This document shows, in pieces, positions 40,059-48,150 of a stretch of DNA of 64,000 bases. The DNA is from Paenibacillus sp. FSL H7-0357 (lineage in GTDB: Bacteria; Bacillota; Bacilli; Paenibacillales; Paenibacillaceae). Location of the stretch: the NCBI RefSeq assembly GCF_000758525.1, contig NZ_CP009241.1:3782001-3846000 (forward strand). Direction: 5' to 3'. The notes beneath the pieces were generated by a model, which was not told the origin of the DNA, did not search any database, and saw only the letters and a program-made list of their open reading frames with translations. Position 1 is the stretch's first letter; every line of letters begins with the position of its first letter. Position numbers and translations under genes: made by a program.

Positions 40059-40101
40059 CAAGTTACAGTAACTATATATCTATCTATCGGAGGGCAATAG
40101 A

Positions 40102-40695
40102 GTGGAGGATAAGAAAACAGAGATTTTTAACAATGGTAAAGCAATCTTCAGTGCGAAAGGTTTTAAACAAACCAATGTCTCCGACATTACAAAGGCGGCC
40201 GGGATTGCAGTAGGCACATTTTATAATTACTTCTCTTCTAAGGAGAAGCTGTTTCTGGAGATCTTTCTGGAAGAAAATGTGAAGCTGAAAAAGAGCATTA
40301 TGAAATCAATCGACTTAAACGAGGAACCTCTGCCGCTGATCAAAAAATTAATAGCATTAAACATTAATGGGATGAATTCAAACCCGATCCTTAAAGAATG
40401 GTTTAATAAAGATGTTTTCGTCAAGATTGAGCAACAATACCGTGAAGAGAACGGCGTCGAACAGGTTGATTTCTTATATGACAGTTTTGCAGAACTGTTC
40501 AGATGCTGGCAAGCTGAAGGAAAGATAAGAAATGACCTGGATGTTGAGCTGATCATGGCTTTTTTCACAGGAATTATTATTATAGACACCCATAAAGATG
40601 AAATCGGGATTCAGCATTTTCCGCAGATTATGGATTACATGGCGGAGTTTGTAATGAAGGGGTTGACTGATCATCCGCAGGCTAAACCTATGTAG
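40102..40695 (+). CDS. TetR-family transcriptional regulator
   Basis: A 197-residue protein with HTH residues about 10-55 (KAIFSAKGFKQTNVSDITKAAGIAVGTFYNYFSSKEKLFLEIF). GTG 40102 follows CGGAGGG. The C-terminal ligand domain is helical and not recognisable as a subgroup. It is second gene after the flavoprotein, and the inverted repeat at 39218-39243 over their promoter is its likely operator. A terminator follows. Confidence 0.9.
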   Translation: MEDKKTEIFNNGKAIFSAKGFKQTNVSDITKAAGIAVGTFYNYFSSKEKLFLEIFLEENVKLKKSIMKSIDLNEEPLPLIKKLIALNINGMNSNPILKEWFNKDVFVKIEQQYREENGVEQVDFLYDSFAELFRCWQAEGKIRNDLDVELIMAFFTGIIIIDTHKDEIGIQHFPQIMDYMAEFVMKGLTDHPQAKPM

Positions 40696-40717
40696 ATTGA
40701 AGTTAAGCAGCCGCAAT

Positions 40718-40742
40718 AAGCTGCCGGGAGAACCGGCAGCTT
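40718..40742. terminator. bidirectional intrinsic terminator
   Basis: AAGCTGCCGG-GAGAA-CCGGCAGCTT between convergent genes. The T tract is weak on both sides. Confidence 0.7.
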
Positions 40743-40752
40743 GTTCACTGGA

Positions 40753-41556
40753 TTAATTTGAGATATAGGTACCGCCGCCTTTAATGCAAACGGGCTCGTC
40801 ATTAATGGATAGCCAAACGTCCACGGAGGAAAGATTGCGGATGATCTTGCGGTCGACACTAAACTTCAAGGAACGGACAGCCTGAATATAATCCATGATT
40901 TCGACATTTGTTGCATACCATACATCGGAGTGACCGCCGGCTTTCCGGCAAAAGGCTTCGATCAGTTCCCAGTTGTTCTGGCGCTCGAACTCAAAGCTGT
41001 GCCCCCAAACATAGCAGAGCCTAAACTTCTGCGAAGGTCCTTCGGTAGTAAAGCGCTCCCAAATCCCCTCAAGCTCATCCTTGTGATGACAAGTCGGATG
41101 CCATTCCATAAAATCAAGAGGGACATCAAACTGTCTGGTGGAAACAACAGTACGGCTGTATTCAATACCTGCTGCTTGTAGCGGAGGGATGATAGCTGCC
41201 GAATACGAACCATAGGGATAAGACATTCCCCGAATCGGATAGTCTACGAGCTGCTCCAGCCGTCTGCGGTCTTCCAATAGCTCCTCTACCACCATGGGTA
41301 ATGGCAGTCGGTCCAAATGCGGGTGGGTTACAGAATGCGCCGATATTTCGTGATTGCGGGCTATGGCCCGTACATCATCATTTGTAAGAAATCCGGGAGC
41401 ATTCAGCATTGCGCTGTTGAGATGAAAGGTTCCTCTGATCCCGTATTGATCAAATATTCCGGCCAGACGAATATCGTGTTTATGCCCGTCATCATAGCTC
41501 ATGGTGAGTGCTTTGGACATCCCGCCGGGAAATAAATTAAATTTCAGCTTCATCAT
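40753..41556 (-). CDS. polysaccharide deacetylase (NodB-like)
   Basis: A 267-residue protein with NodB motif 1 TMSYDDGHKHD (catalytic Asp and metal Asp) and motif 2 HSVTHPHLD (two metal-binding His), then RGMSYPYGSYS. Its order is that of carbohydrate esterase family 4, but DDG followed by HKHD marks the subgroup that acts on other N-acyl sugars. There is no signal peptide, so it is probably cytoplasmic and not a wall-modifying enzyme. ATG 41556 (or 41553) follows GGAG; a GTG two codons upstream is less likely. Confidence 0.85.
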   Translation of the reverse strand: MMKLKFNLFPGGMSKALTMSYDDGHKHDIRLAGIFDQYGIRGTFHLNSAMLNAPGFLTNDDVRAIARNHEISAHSVTHPHLDRLPLPMVVEELLEDRRRLEQLVDYPIRGMSYPYGSYSAAIIPPLQAAGIEYSRTVVSTRQFDVPLDFMEWHPTCHHKDELEGIWERFTTEGPSQKFRLCYVWGHSFEFERQNNWELIEAFCRKAGGHSDVWYATNVEIMDYIQAVRSLKFSVDRKIIRNLSSVDVWLSINDEPVCIKGGGTYISN

Positions 41557-41615
41557 TACCACACTCCATTAATGTTCATTTATGTAAACAAGCCTGTTAA
41601 GCTTTATTATAGTGT

Positions 41616-41694
41616 AACTCCCCGGAAAATTGGGAGGTTTTTTACACTTAAGGCGTCCCTTCAGCTGAGTTTCTGCAGATGGGACGCCTTTTTT
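41616..41694 (+). terminator. two tandem plus-strand terminators without a plus-strand gene
   Basis: AACTCCC/GGGAGGTT followed by six T (41616-41643), then AAGGCGTCCC/GGGACGCCTT followed by six T (41650-41694). Their T tracts point rightward on the plus strand, yet the neighbouring genes are both on the minus strand. Confidence 0.7.
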
Positions 41695-41750
41695 ACCACT
41701 ATGGGCCGTTTCAGAAAAGCACTAAATATCATCCGTGTCTCAGTAAAAGG

Positions 41751-42956
41751 TTAAACGTTGTTCACTCCGCTTTTTTTCTCCGTAAAAAAGTAAAGCAACG
41801 CCAGCAGCGGCAAGACCGTTCCGATCAAAGAGGTGAAGCTCCAGCCGCCATGAGCATAGGACCAGCCTCCCAAGGAGGATCCAATAGCCCCGCCCATAAA
41901 GAATATGGACATGAACAGACCGTTCAGACGGCCTCTGGCCTCATTCCCGAGTGAATAAATTGCACGCTGTCCAAGCACGAGATTTCCCGACACAGCCATA
42001 TCCAGGGTAATAGCGGCGAGTACAAGCAGGAGAAGGACTGCTCTGGAATGGCCTTGAAGCAGAAAAGCCAACAGAAAGGAAAGTGTAGCCAAAACCATCG
42101 CCAGTCCGGTTAAACGGCGGGTCCAGCCTTTGTCCGCCAGACGTCCGGCGATTGGAGCCGCTACGGCTCCTCCCACACCGGCTAAAGCAAACCATGCAAT
42201 CCCTTGCTGGGACAATCCGAACTCATCTGCCAAATGTAAAGGGACCGCAGTCCAGAAAAGGCTGAAGGCTCCAAAAAGAGAAGCTTGATAAAAGGCGCGG
42301 CGCCGCAATACCGGCGTTTGCTTGAATAAAGTAACCAGCGACAGGGTTAACTCTCCATAGTTCATTGCCCGCGAGGGCATACGTTTCGGAAGAATCCGCG
42401 ACAGCAAGACCGACAGTACGGCAATCAGAACCGCGGAGATTGCAAATACAGACCGCCATCCCCAAAAGCTTGCAGTAAAGCTGGCTAATGGACGGGAGAA
42501 CATAATGCCGAGCAGAAGTCCGCTCATCACATTTCCCACTACACGTCCACGTTGTTCTTCAGAAGCCAAATAAGTAGCATAAGGGACCAGAATTTGAGCG
42601 ACTACAGAACCTAATCCAATAAAAAAGGAAGCCGTCAGGAACAGTGCTGCGTGATGGACGAAAGTCGCGGCCACTAGAGCAATCACGACGACGATCAGCG
42701 AAACCACGGCAAGACGCCGGTTTTCGATAATATCACTAAGCGGTACAATGAACAGCAGACCCAGAACATAACCGATTTGAGTAATGGTAACTATTAATCC
42801 TGCTGCTGCTGAGGACAGCCCTGTTGCAGCACTGATCGGACCCACTAACGTTTGTGCGTAATAAAGATTGGCAACGATGATACCGCAAGAGGCCGCGAGC
42901 AGAAAGGTAATCCATCCCGGAATAGGCTGACCCTTCACTTCTTGTTCATTTTGCAT
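41751..42956 (-). CDS. MFS transporter
   Basis: A 401-residue protein with 12 hydrophobic segments, motif [22 protein letters not shown] after helix 2, and YNKxxR-like [33 protein letters not shown] near the C-terminus, as in the YgaY/YfhI-like DHA group. ATG 42956 follows AGGAGG; the frame is open further up without a ribosome site. It is divergent from a TetR gene, with three operator-like sites between, so probably a substrate-inducible efflux pump. Confidence 0.9.
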   Translation of the reverse strand: MQNEQEVKGQPIPGWITFLLAASCGIIVANLYYAQTLVGPISAATGLSSAAAGLIVTITQIGYVLGLLFIVPLSDIIENRRLAVVSLIVVVIALVAATFVHHAALFLTASFFIGLGSVVAQILVPYATYLASEEQRGRVVGNVMSGLLLGIMFSRPLASFTASFWGWRSVFAISAVLIAVLSVLLSRILPKRMPSRAMNYGELTLSLVTLFKQTPVLRRRAFYQASLFGAFSLFWTAVPLHLADEFGLSQQGIAWFALAGVGGAVAAPIAGRLADKGWTRRLTGLAMVLATLSFLLAFLLQGHSRAVLLLLVLAAITLDMAVSGNLVLGQRAIYSLGNEARGRLNGLFMSIFFMGGAIGSSLGGWSYAHGGWSFTSLIGTVLPLLALLYFFTEKKSGVNNV

Positions 42957-42991
42957 TGTAATCCTCCTCATTTCATAAAAGTATGGTTTAA

Positions 42992-43115
42992 ATAATATAC
43001 TGAACGTTCAGTTCACTAATTCATAATCAAATAATATACTGAACGTATCGTTTTGTAAATGGGTAATTTTGATTTTCTTTTTGTGGGAGATTAAGTATAA
43101 TGAACGTATAGTATT
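42992..43115. promoter_or_regulatory. divergent control region with three TetR operator sites
   Basis: Three related sites occur: ACTGAACGTTCAGT (42999-43012, perfect palindrome), ACTGAACGTATCGTTT (43038-43053) and AATGAACGTATAGTATT (43099-43115). On the minus strand TTTACA (43059-43054), a 17-bp spacer and TATTAT (43036-43031) form the MFS promoter, with site 2 filling the spacer. Site 3 overlaps TATAAT (43096-43101), the probable -10 of the TetR gene. So both genes should be repressed by the TetR protein. Confidence 0.75.
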
Positions 43116-43161
43116 TATAAATATGGGATTGTGAAGTTATTTTGCGAAGGGGACTGATAGT

Positions 43162-43752
43162 GTGAATACCAAACGAGGGCGTCCACGCAACATGGAGACT
43201 CAGAGTTCGATTTTGAAATCCTCCTATGAACTGCTTCTTGAGCATGGTTTTGCGGCAGTAACCGTTGAGAAAATTGCAGAGCGTGCCGGGGTTAGCAAAG
43301 CTACGATCTATAAGTGGTGGCCCAATAAAGCGGCAGTTGTAATGGATGGCTTCCTTTCAGCGACTACAGAAAGGCTGCCGTTGCCGGATACAGGTTCGGT
43401 GTACGAGGACATCCTTATCCACGCCACGAATCTGGCCCGTTTCCTGATTAGCCGGGAAGGCAAAATGATTACCGAGATTATCGGTGAAGGACAACTCGAT
43501 GAGGGTCTGGCAGAGGCGTACCGGACACGGTATTTTCAGCCGCGCAGGCTGGAGGCCAGACAACTATTGGAGCAAGGCGTCAAGCGGGGGGAGCTAAATG
43601 CAGAACTCGATATCGGGATATGTACGGATCTCATTTATGGACCTATTTTCTACAGATTATTATTAACCGGTGAAACACTTGACGATGTCTATATTCAGAA
43701 ACTTGTAAAGCTTGGTTTTCAGGGAGTTGCTCCCATTGCAACGTATAAATGA
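43162..43752 (+). CDS. TetR-family transcriptional repressor
   Basis: A 196-residue protein with an N-terminal HTH (ELLLEHGFAAVTVEKIAERAGVSKATIYKWWPNKAAVV) and the Trp-Trp pair typical of the TetR_C_11/YcfQ-like group. GTG 43162 follows AAGGGG. It is divergent from an MFS gene whose promoter it very likely represses through the three sites in the 205-bp gap, and it overlaps its own -10 (autorepression). Ligand unknown. Confidence 0.92.
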   Translation: MNTKRGRPRNMETQSSILKSSYELLLEHGFAAVTVEKIAERAGVSKATIYKWWPNKAAVVMDGFLSATTERLPLPDTGSVYEDILIHATNLARFLISREGKMITEIIGEGQLDEGLAEAYRTRYFQPRRLEARQLLEQGVKRGELNAELDIGICTDLIYGPIFYRLLLTGETLDDVYIQKLVKLGFQGVAPIATYK

Positions 43753-43753
43753 A

Positions 43754-43797
43754 AAATGGCCGTGTCCAGGTGAATTATCTGGATACGGTCATTTTAT
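43754..43797. terminator. bidirectional intrinsic terminator
   Basis: AATGGCCGTGTCCAG pairs with CTGGATACGGTCATT, with A/T runs on both sides, between the TetR gene and the convergent small gene. Confidence 0.8.
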
Positions 43798-43801
43798 TGA
43801 T

Positions 43802-43987
43802 CTAAAATATTTTGAAAAGCAGATATATTCCAGCGATGATTCCGGCGATGATCAGCCAGCTGGATATTTCATCCCACAGACTGGGAACGCCCCGGGAGTG
43901 AAGCTTCTGTTCGTTTACATCAAAGTTGGCTTTATGGCCTACATGGTCCGTTGTACGGGGTGGAGGAGAGTTATTGCCATCAAACAT
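43802..43987 (-). CDS. small single-pass membrane protein (61 aa)
   Basis: ATG 43987 has AAGGAG 9 bp upstream, and the frame ends just before a terminator, which argues for a real gene. The N-terminal 40 residues are hydrophilic (NNSPPPRTTDHVGHKANFDVNEQ); residues 43-60 form one membrane helix (WLIIAGIIAGIYLLFKIF) at the very C-terminus, a tail-anchored layout. A TATAAT on the minus strand lies about 30 bp before the ribosome site. I do not recognise a family; it may be a lineage-specific membrane microprotein. Confidence 0.7.
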   Translation of the reverse strand: MFDGNNSPPPRTTDHVGHKANFDVNEQKLHSRGVPSLWDEISSWLIIAGIIAGIYLLFKIF

Positions 43988-44185
43988 ATAAATCAGCTCC
44001 TTGCTTCATTATTAGTTAATTATAACCTTTTGAGAACATTAAAGGAAGGTTGATCTGCGGTATAACATGTGAGCGCGGTAAAAATAAATCAATCGTTTTC
44101 CCGTTGAAAGGCGTCTTACTTACATGAACTCTTTCAGAGGGCCTCTTCTACATGCCAACACTAAAGAAAGAGAGGGGGAGTGGCG

Positions 44186-44695
44186 ATGGTAGAAAATACG
44201 ATGAAAGAGGTCAGAATGGTGGATGTTGCCGAGATGGATGAAGAAGCTTTTTTTCAGCGGCTGTATGTGGAGCACCGCAAGTTGTACTCGATCGCGTTCA
44301 GCTACCTGAGAAGTGAAGCTGACGCGCTGGAAGTGGTGCAGGAAGCGTCTTGCCGGGCATGGATCAAGCGCAAAAAGCTCAAAGACGAGCAAGCCTTTAC
44401 ATCCTGGGTGATACGAATTACCATCAACTGCTGCATGGATGAACTCAGGCGCAAAAAACGTGTGTTTCCGGCGGAGACGCTGATAGAAGAAGCGGCGCAG
44501 GAAATGAAAAGCAATGAACGGATTGACCTGGAACGGGCGATGGACCGGTTGAAGCCGAAATACCGGCATGCGGTGATTCTAAAATACTACCAGGACATGA
44601 CAACTGCCCAAATTGCCAATGTGCTGCAGAAACCGGAGGGTACGGTTAAAACCTGGCTTCGCGAGGGACTTAAGCAGCTGCGGGATTATCTGTAG
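44186..44695 (+). CDS. ECF RNA polymerase sigma factor
   Basis: A 169-residue protein: region 2 (LYVEHRKLYSIAFSYLRSEADALEVVQEASCRAWIKRKKL) and region 4 (AMDRLKPKYRHAVILKYYQDMTTAQIANVLQKPEGTVKTWLREGLKQLRDYL), linked by a short acidic stretch. ATG 44186 has GGGGGAG 5 bp before it; an in-frame GTG at 44180 lies inside that ribosome site. It is followed 21 bp later by a membrane protein with DUF4179, the common anti-sigma partner of this group. The 190-bp region upstream has no clear sigma-A promoter. Confidence 0.92.
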   Translation: MVENTMKEVRMVDVAEMDEEAFFQRLYVEHRKLYSIAFSYLRSEADALEVVQEASCRAWIKRKKLKDEQAFTSWVIRITINCCMDELRRKKRVFPAETLIEEAAQEMKSNERIDLERAMDRLKPKYRHAVILKYYQDMTTAQIANVLQKPEGTVKTWLREGLKQLRDYL

Positions 44696-44716
44696 AGATA
44701 CGGGAGGTGAAAGAAC

Positions 44717-46159
44717 ATGATTGACAAAGAAGAACGCGTTCTGCACCAGAATGTGGATGAAGTAAAGCATAATGCTGAAGCCCTTGAGGAAATGAAACTC
44801 TATAATGCAATGCGAGGTGGAATCATGCAGGGAAAAAAACGCGAAAAGCGGCGCAGCTATTTCTACGGAATGGGTGTAGTAATCGCAGCCGCTGCAGCAG
44901 CACTGTTTCTTTTTAATATCAATGATGCTCCAGGAACGGAAGTTGCCGAACAATCGCCGCAGAGCTACACAGCTACCACTAAACCATGGACCGATTCCGC
45001 AAAATTTAGCGGAGCCTCCATAAGCGATAGATCTTTTCAAAGCATACTAGACCGGAATCTCATAAAGCCTGTCTACCAGAGCGTGGAGAAAAACGGCCTG
45101 CGGGTCGAAGTCATGGGCGCTGTCGCAGACACCCGAAAGTTGTTTATTTTGTATAGTGTACACAACAATACGGACCAAACGGTATCTCATGCTGATTTCT
45201 CATTGGATTTTGGAGCTTTTGAAGCAGCGTCTATCGGAGCGAGTTTAGAGATAACTGCTCATAGTAGTCAAATCAACGCGGGCCAAACCTCCTATTTCAT
45301 CTATACGAATAACCTGTCACCCACGGTTGACTATCCCAAGGAAGTGACATGGAATGTGATGCTGTACCAAACTTCAGGCAAGGGACTCCAGACTAACCTG
45401 TCAATTCCTTTCGAGCTTGATCCGGACATGTTCAAGGAACAGACACGAACGCTACATCCCGAAAGCAATCTGATTGTTGATGGTCAGACCATTAAAGTGA
45501 ATCAGGTGCTCTATACTCCGCTGAACACCTATGTGGATTTGGAATTTGATAAGAATAATGATAAACAAGTCTTCAGCCTGATTGAGCCTGTGCTGATTGT
45601 TAAAAGCGCAGGAAAGACGGTGAAATCCTACTACCCCGGCATCATCACAGCCGATAATTCCGAGGTCTATTCGGACCGCTCCCAGTCCACGCTTTACTTC
45701 AAGAACACCCAGGACGGCCAGCCGGACGCTGCCACATTGAAGACCTTCGGAATTGCCGCTCTTGATAAAGATCAAATGAAAATTAAAGTCGATCTAAGCA
45801 AAAAGCAGATGATCGAAGCTCCGAACTCAGACCTTTCCATTATTGAATCTGAAGAGGGGGCGGAAGCTGAAAAGATCCTGTTCCAGCAAACGTTTCAGAA
45901 AGCCCCATTGAACAGTATCATTAGTATGCGGCTGTCGGATACCTTTACCGATGGCAATGGTCAATCCCACAAAACGGCGGGTGTGAACGGCCAAATCAGT
46001 AGAATTTCTTCGAACAAGGAGAGTACGGCCGTAGATAAATACCTCTATAATTTTGGAAAGGAAGCCGTTGAATACCCGCAACCGCTAACCTTAACTATTG
46101 AGCGGTATTGGAACCCGATTATGGACACGCAAACTGTAGAGTTCTCATCGCAAAAATAG
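44717..46159 (+). CDS. DUF4179 membrane protein, probable anti-sigma factor
   Basis: A 480-residue protein. Cytoplasmic residues 1-47 are charged and helical (ALEEMKLYNAMRGGIMQGKKREKRR), with one transmembrane helix at about 48-67 (FYGMGVVIAAAAAALFLFNI). The remainder is extracytoplasmic: DUF4179 (residues about 100-220, FILYSVHNNTDQTVSHADFSLDF) and a DUF5643-like C-terminal half. It is directly behind the ECF sigma gene. By analogy with such pairs, the N-terminal tail should hold the sigma factor while the outer part senses an envelope signal; no zinc-binding HxxxCxxC is present. Confidence 0.85.
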   Translation: MIDKEERVLHQNVDEVKHNAEALEEMKLYNAMRGGIMQGKKREKRRSYFYGMGVVIAAAAAALFLFNINDAPGTEVAEQSPQSYTATTKPWTDSAKFSGASISDRSFQSILDRNLIKPVYQSVEKNGLRVEVMGAVADTRKLFILYSVHNNTDQTVSHADFSLDFGAFEAASIGASLEITAHSSQINAGQTSYFIYTNNLSPTVDYPKEVTWNVMLYQTSGKGLQTNLSIPFELDPDMFKEQTRTLHPESNLIVDGQTIKVNQVLYTPLNTYVDLEFDKNNDKQVFSLIEPVLIVKSAGKTVKSYYPGIITADNSEVYSDRSQSTLYFKNTQDGQPDAATLKTFGIAALDKDQMKIKVDLSKKQMIEAPNSDLSIIESEEGAEAEKILFQQTFQKAPLNSIISMRLSDTFTDGNGQSHKTAGVNGQISRISSNKESTAVDKYLYNFGKEAVEYPQPLTLTIERYWNPIMDTQTVEFSSQK

Positions 46160-46309
46160 GTACTGTCTCCTGTAATGAGATTTTTATTTAAACGGAATTT
46201 AACCTTTCACCAACCCGATTTTTAAACTACGTCTTTTACAATAGACCAGTAGGGGAGAGGCGATTATCCGATTACGTTCAAAGACTTGTTACAGGGAGCA
46301 GTGAAACCG

Positions 46310-47299
46310 ATGGAAGAGAAAAAGAAAAAGAAGTTTAAATTTTGGAGAATTGTTAGAAGTATTGTACTGCTATTATTAGTAGTATTGATTCTCGGTGTGG
46401 TTGCGAATATGCTGGTGACCAAGTACGAACAAAAGAGATACCCTGCATGGGGCCAACTCGTGGAAGTCTCCGGCAAGAAAATGCATGTGTACACCAAAGG
46501 TGAGACGGGAAACACTATTGTTCTTTTAAGCGGCCTGGGGACAGCAGCGCCTGTCTTGGATTTCGAACCTTTGATGAATGAGTTGGCTCAAAACAATAGA
46601 GTGGTCGTCGTGGAGCCTTTCGGATCTGGCTGGAGTGAGCGGACTTCAAAACAACGAACTGTGGAAAATATCGTTGAAGAATGGCGGACCGCTTTGCAAA
46701 AGGCAAATGTAAAAGGCCCTTATATCCTAATGCCCCACTCTATATCCGGAATTTATAGCATGTATTATGCCAATAAATATCCGTCTGAGGTAAAAGCAGT
46801 AATAGGCATTGATCCAACCTTGCCGCAGGCGGTTGAGTATTTCAAAGAGTCTGCGCCCGCGATGCCTAAATATTTGAGCATGGCGGCACCAACCGGACTT
46901 GTAAGATTGGCAACCTACGTCAGCCCTAAGAATGTTCTGCCGATATCTGCTGATGGAACTTATTCTGATGAGAATTTAAAGCTGACCAAGATCCTCACTG
47001 CATGGAATGCCTATAATAAGAATGTAGTAAATGAAGCAAGCGAAATTAACAACAATATCAAAAAAACAAAGAACCTGTCATTTCCTTCAAACATACCTGT
47101 AATGATTTTTACTACAAAACCGGACAAAGTGAATGAAGAAGGCAAATCCAACATTACCTTTTACGAAACCCAGCTGAAGAATGTAGCTTCTAACAAGCTC
47201 GTCGTATTGGAAGGGCATCATTATCTGCATTGGACCCATTCCAAGAAGATTTCAGAGGAAGTAAATGAATTCCTCGCTGCATATGCAGGGAACAAATAG
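46310..47299 (+). CDS. membrane-anchored alpha/beta hydrolase
   Basis: A 329-residue protein: a very basic N-terminus (MEEKKKKKFKFWRIVR), one membrane helix (IVLLLLVVLILGVVANMLV, residues about 18-36), then an alpha/beta hydrolase domain outside (HVYTKGETGNTIVLLSGLGTAAPVLDFEPLM). The nucleophile elbow reads MPHSISGIYS, with Ser144; the usual Gly before His is Pro. Asp in IGIDPTLP and His in EGHHYLHW are candidates for the other triad members. Substrate unknown. The frame opens at a TTG 46286 without a ribosome site; ATG 46310 has AGGGAG. A terminator follows. Confidence 0.82.
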   Translation: MEEKKKKKFKFWRIVRSIVLLLLVVLILGVVANMLVTKYEQKRYPAWGQLVEVSGKKMHVYTKGETGNTIVLLSGLGTAAPVLDFEPLMNELAQNNRVVVVEPFGSGWSERTSKQRTVENIVEEWRTALQKANVKGPYILMPHSISGIYSMYYANKYPSEVKAVIGIDPTLPQAVEYFKESAPAMPKYLSMAAPTGLVRLATYVSPKNVLPISADGTYSDENLKLTKILTAWNAYNKNVVNEASEINNNIKKTKNLSFPSNIPVMIFTTKPDKVNEEGKSNITFYETQLKNVASNKLVVLEGHHYLHWTHSKKISEEVNEFLAAYAGNK

Positions 47300-47326
47300 T
47301 ATAACAAGTGAGCCGCTTCAACAAAT

Positions 47327-47362
47327 AAGTCAAGCACCTCTTACTAGAGGGGCTTGGCTTTT
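47327..47362 (+). terminator. intrinsic terminator
   Basis: AAGTCAAGC and GCTTGGCTT arms with inner CCTCT/AGAGG pairing and a short T tract. Confidence 0.7.
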
Positions 47363-47479
47363 GCAATTCCTGCCTAGAATTTTTTCTTGTGATAAAGTTG
47401 CTCTCGACTAAAACAGCAATATAAGCGAATATAAATAAAGCAATACTAAAAACTAGAAACAACCTATGGGGGTACATAT

Positions 47480-48052
47480 ATGAGAAAGCCAATTATTGCC
47501 GTGGATATGGATGATACGATCTGTCATCTGGTTAAGCGGGCGATTTACCATAACAACAATGATTTCCCTACGCATCTGCTGCGGTATGAAGATATGCTTG
47601 ATTGGGATACCGATCATCTGCGCCATCCGGATTGCACTCAGGAAATCTTCTACGGACGGCCCGGATTGTTTGAGGAGCTTGAAGTGTTCGACGAACATGT
47701 CGTCGGGGAGATGGAGAAGCTGCATAACGCTTATGATGTAATTATCGTTACGGCTGCACAGCCGAAGACAGTCATCGAGAAGTGGAACTGGCTTCAGAAG
47801 CATATGCCTTTTATTCCAATTGAGAACTTCTTCCCTTGCAAGCGGAAGACGCTGATTAACTACGATCTGCTCATTGATGACGGGGTACATAATTTGGTGC
47901 CAGCATTGCAGGAGGGAAGGAAAGTACTCTGCATTCCACATCCTTGGAACCTGAAGGCCCGGGAGCAATATGCATTTCCGCTGCTTACCACCTGGCAAGG
48001 TGCCAAAGAGCAGGTTGATCTAATCCTCGGGGGTCAGCCCGTTTCATCTTAA
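47480..48052 (+). CDS. 5'(3')-deoxyribonucleotidase-like HAD phosphatase
   Basis: A 190-residue HAD protein of the NT5C group: motif I VDMDDTI (nucleophile D9, acid/base D11), motif II VIIVTAAQPKT, Lys in CKRKTLI and motif III DLLIDDGVHNL. It dephosphorylates deoxynucleotides or related nucleotides in the cytoplasm. Ribosome site GGGGGT before the ATG is moderate. The last bases overlap the proposed KdpE box of the kdpD promoter, but the gene itself has no evident link to potassium. Confidence 0.85.
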   Translation: MRKPIIAVDMDDTICHLVKRAIYHNNNDFPTHLLRYEDMLDWDTDHLRHPDCTQEIFYGRPGLFEELEVFDEHVVGEMEKLHNAYDVIIVTAAQPKTVIEKWNWLQKHMPFIPIENFFPCKRKTLINYDLLIDDGVHNLVPALQEGRKVLCIPHPWNLKAREQYAFPLLTTWQGAKEQVDLILGGQPVSS

Positions 48053-48112
48053 TACAATCTTAATACCACAGCCAAAGTTGTAACACTATGCAGATTTTGC
48101 TCATGATATACT
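48048..48112 (+). promoter_or_regulatory. kdpDE promoter with proposed KdpE box 1
   Basis: CTTAATACAATCTTAAT (48048-48064) starts 59 bp upstream of an extended -10, TGATATACT (48104-48112). No -35 hexamer is found at the right place, as expected for an activator-dependent promoter. The same box and the same spacing recur twice before kdpF, so this is probably the KdpE-dependent autoregulated promoter. Confidence 0.7.
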
Positions 48113-48150
48113 AGCGCTAAAAGCGAAGATATTGAAAAAGGGGTAGCCAA

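Noticed and set aside
44055..46285. ECF-type promoters with CGTC -10 before the sigma gene and before the hydrolase gene
   Set aside because: Both places have CGTCTT, but no common -35 at matching spacing could be aligned, so autoregulation cannot be supported.
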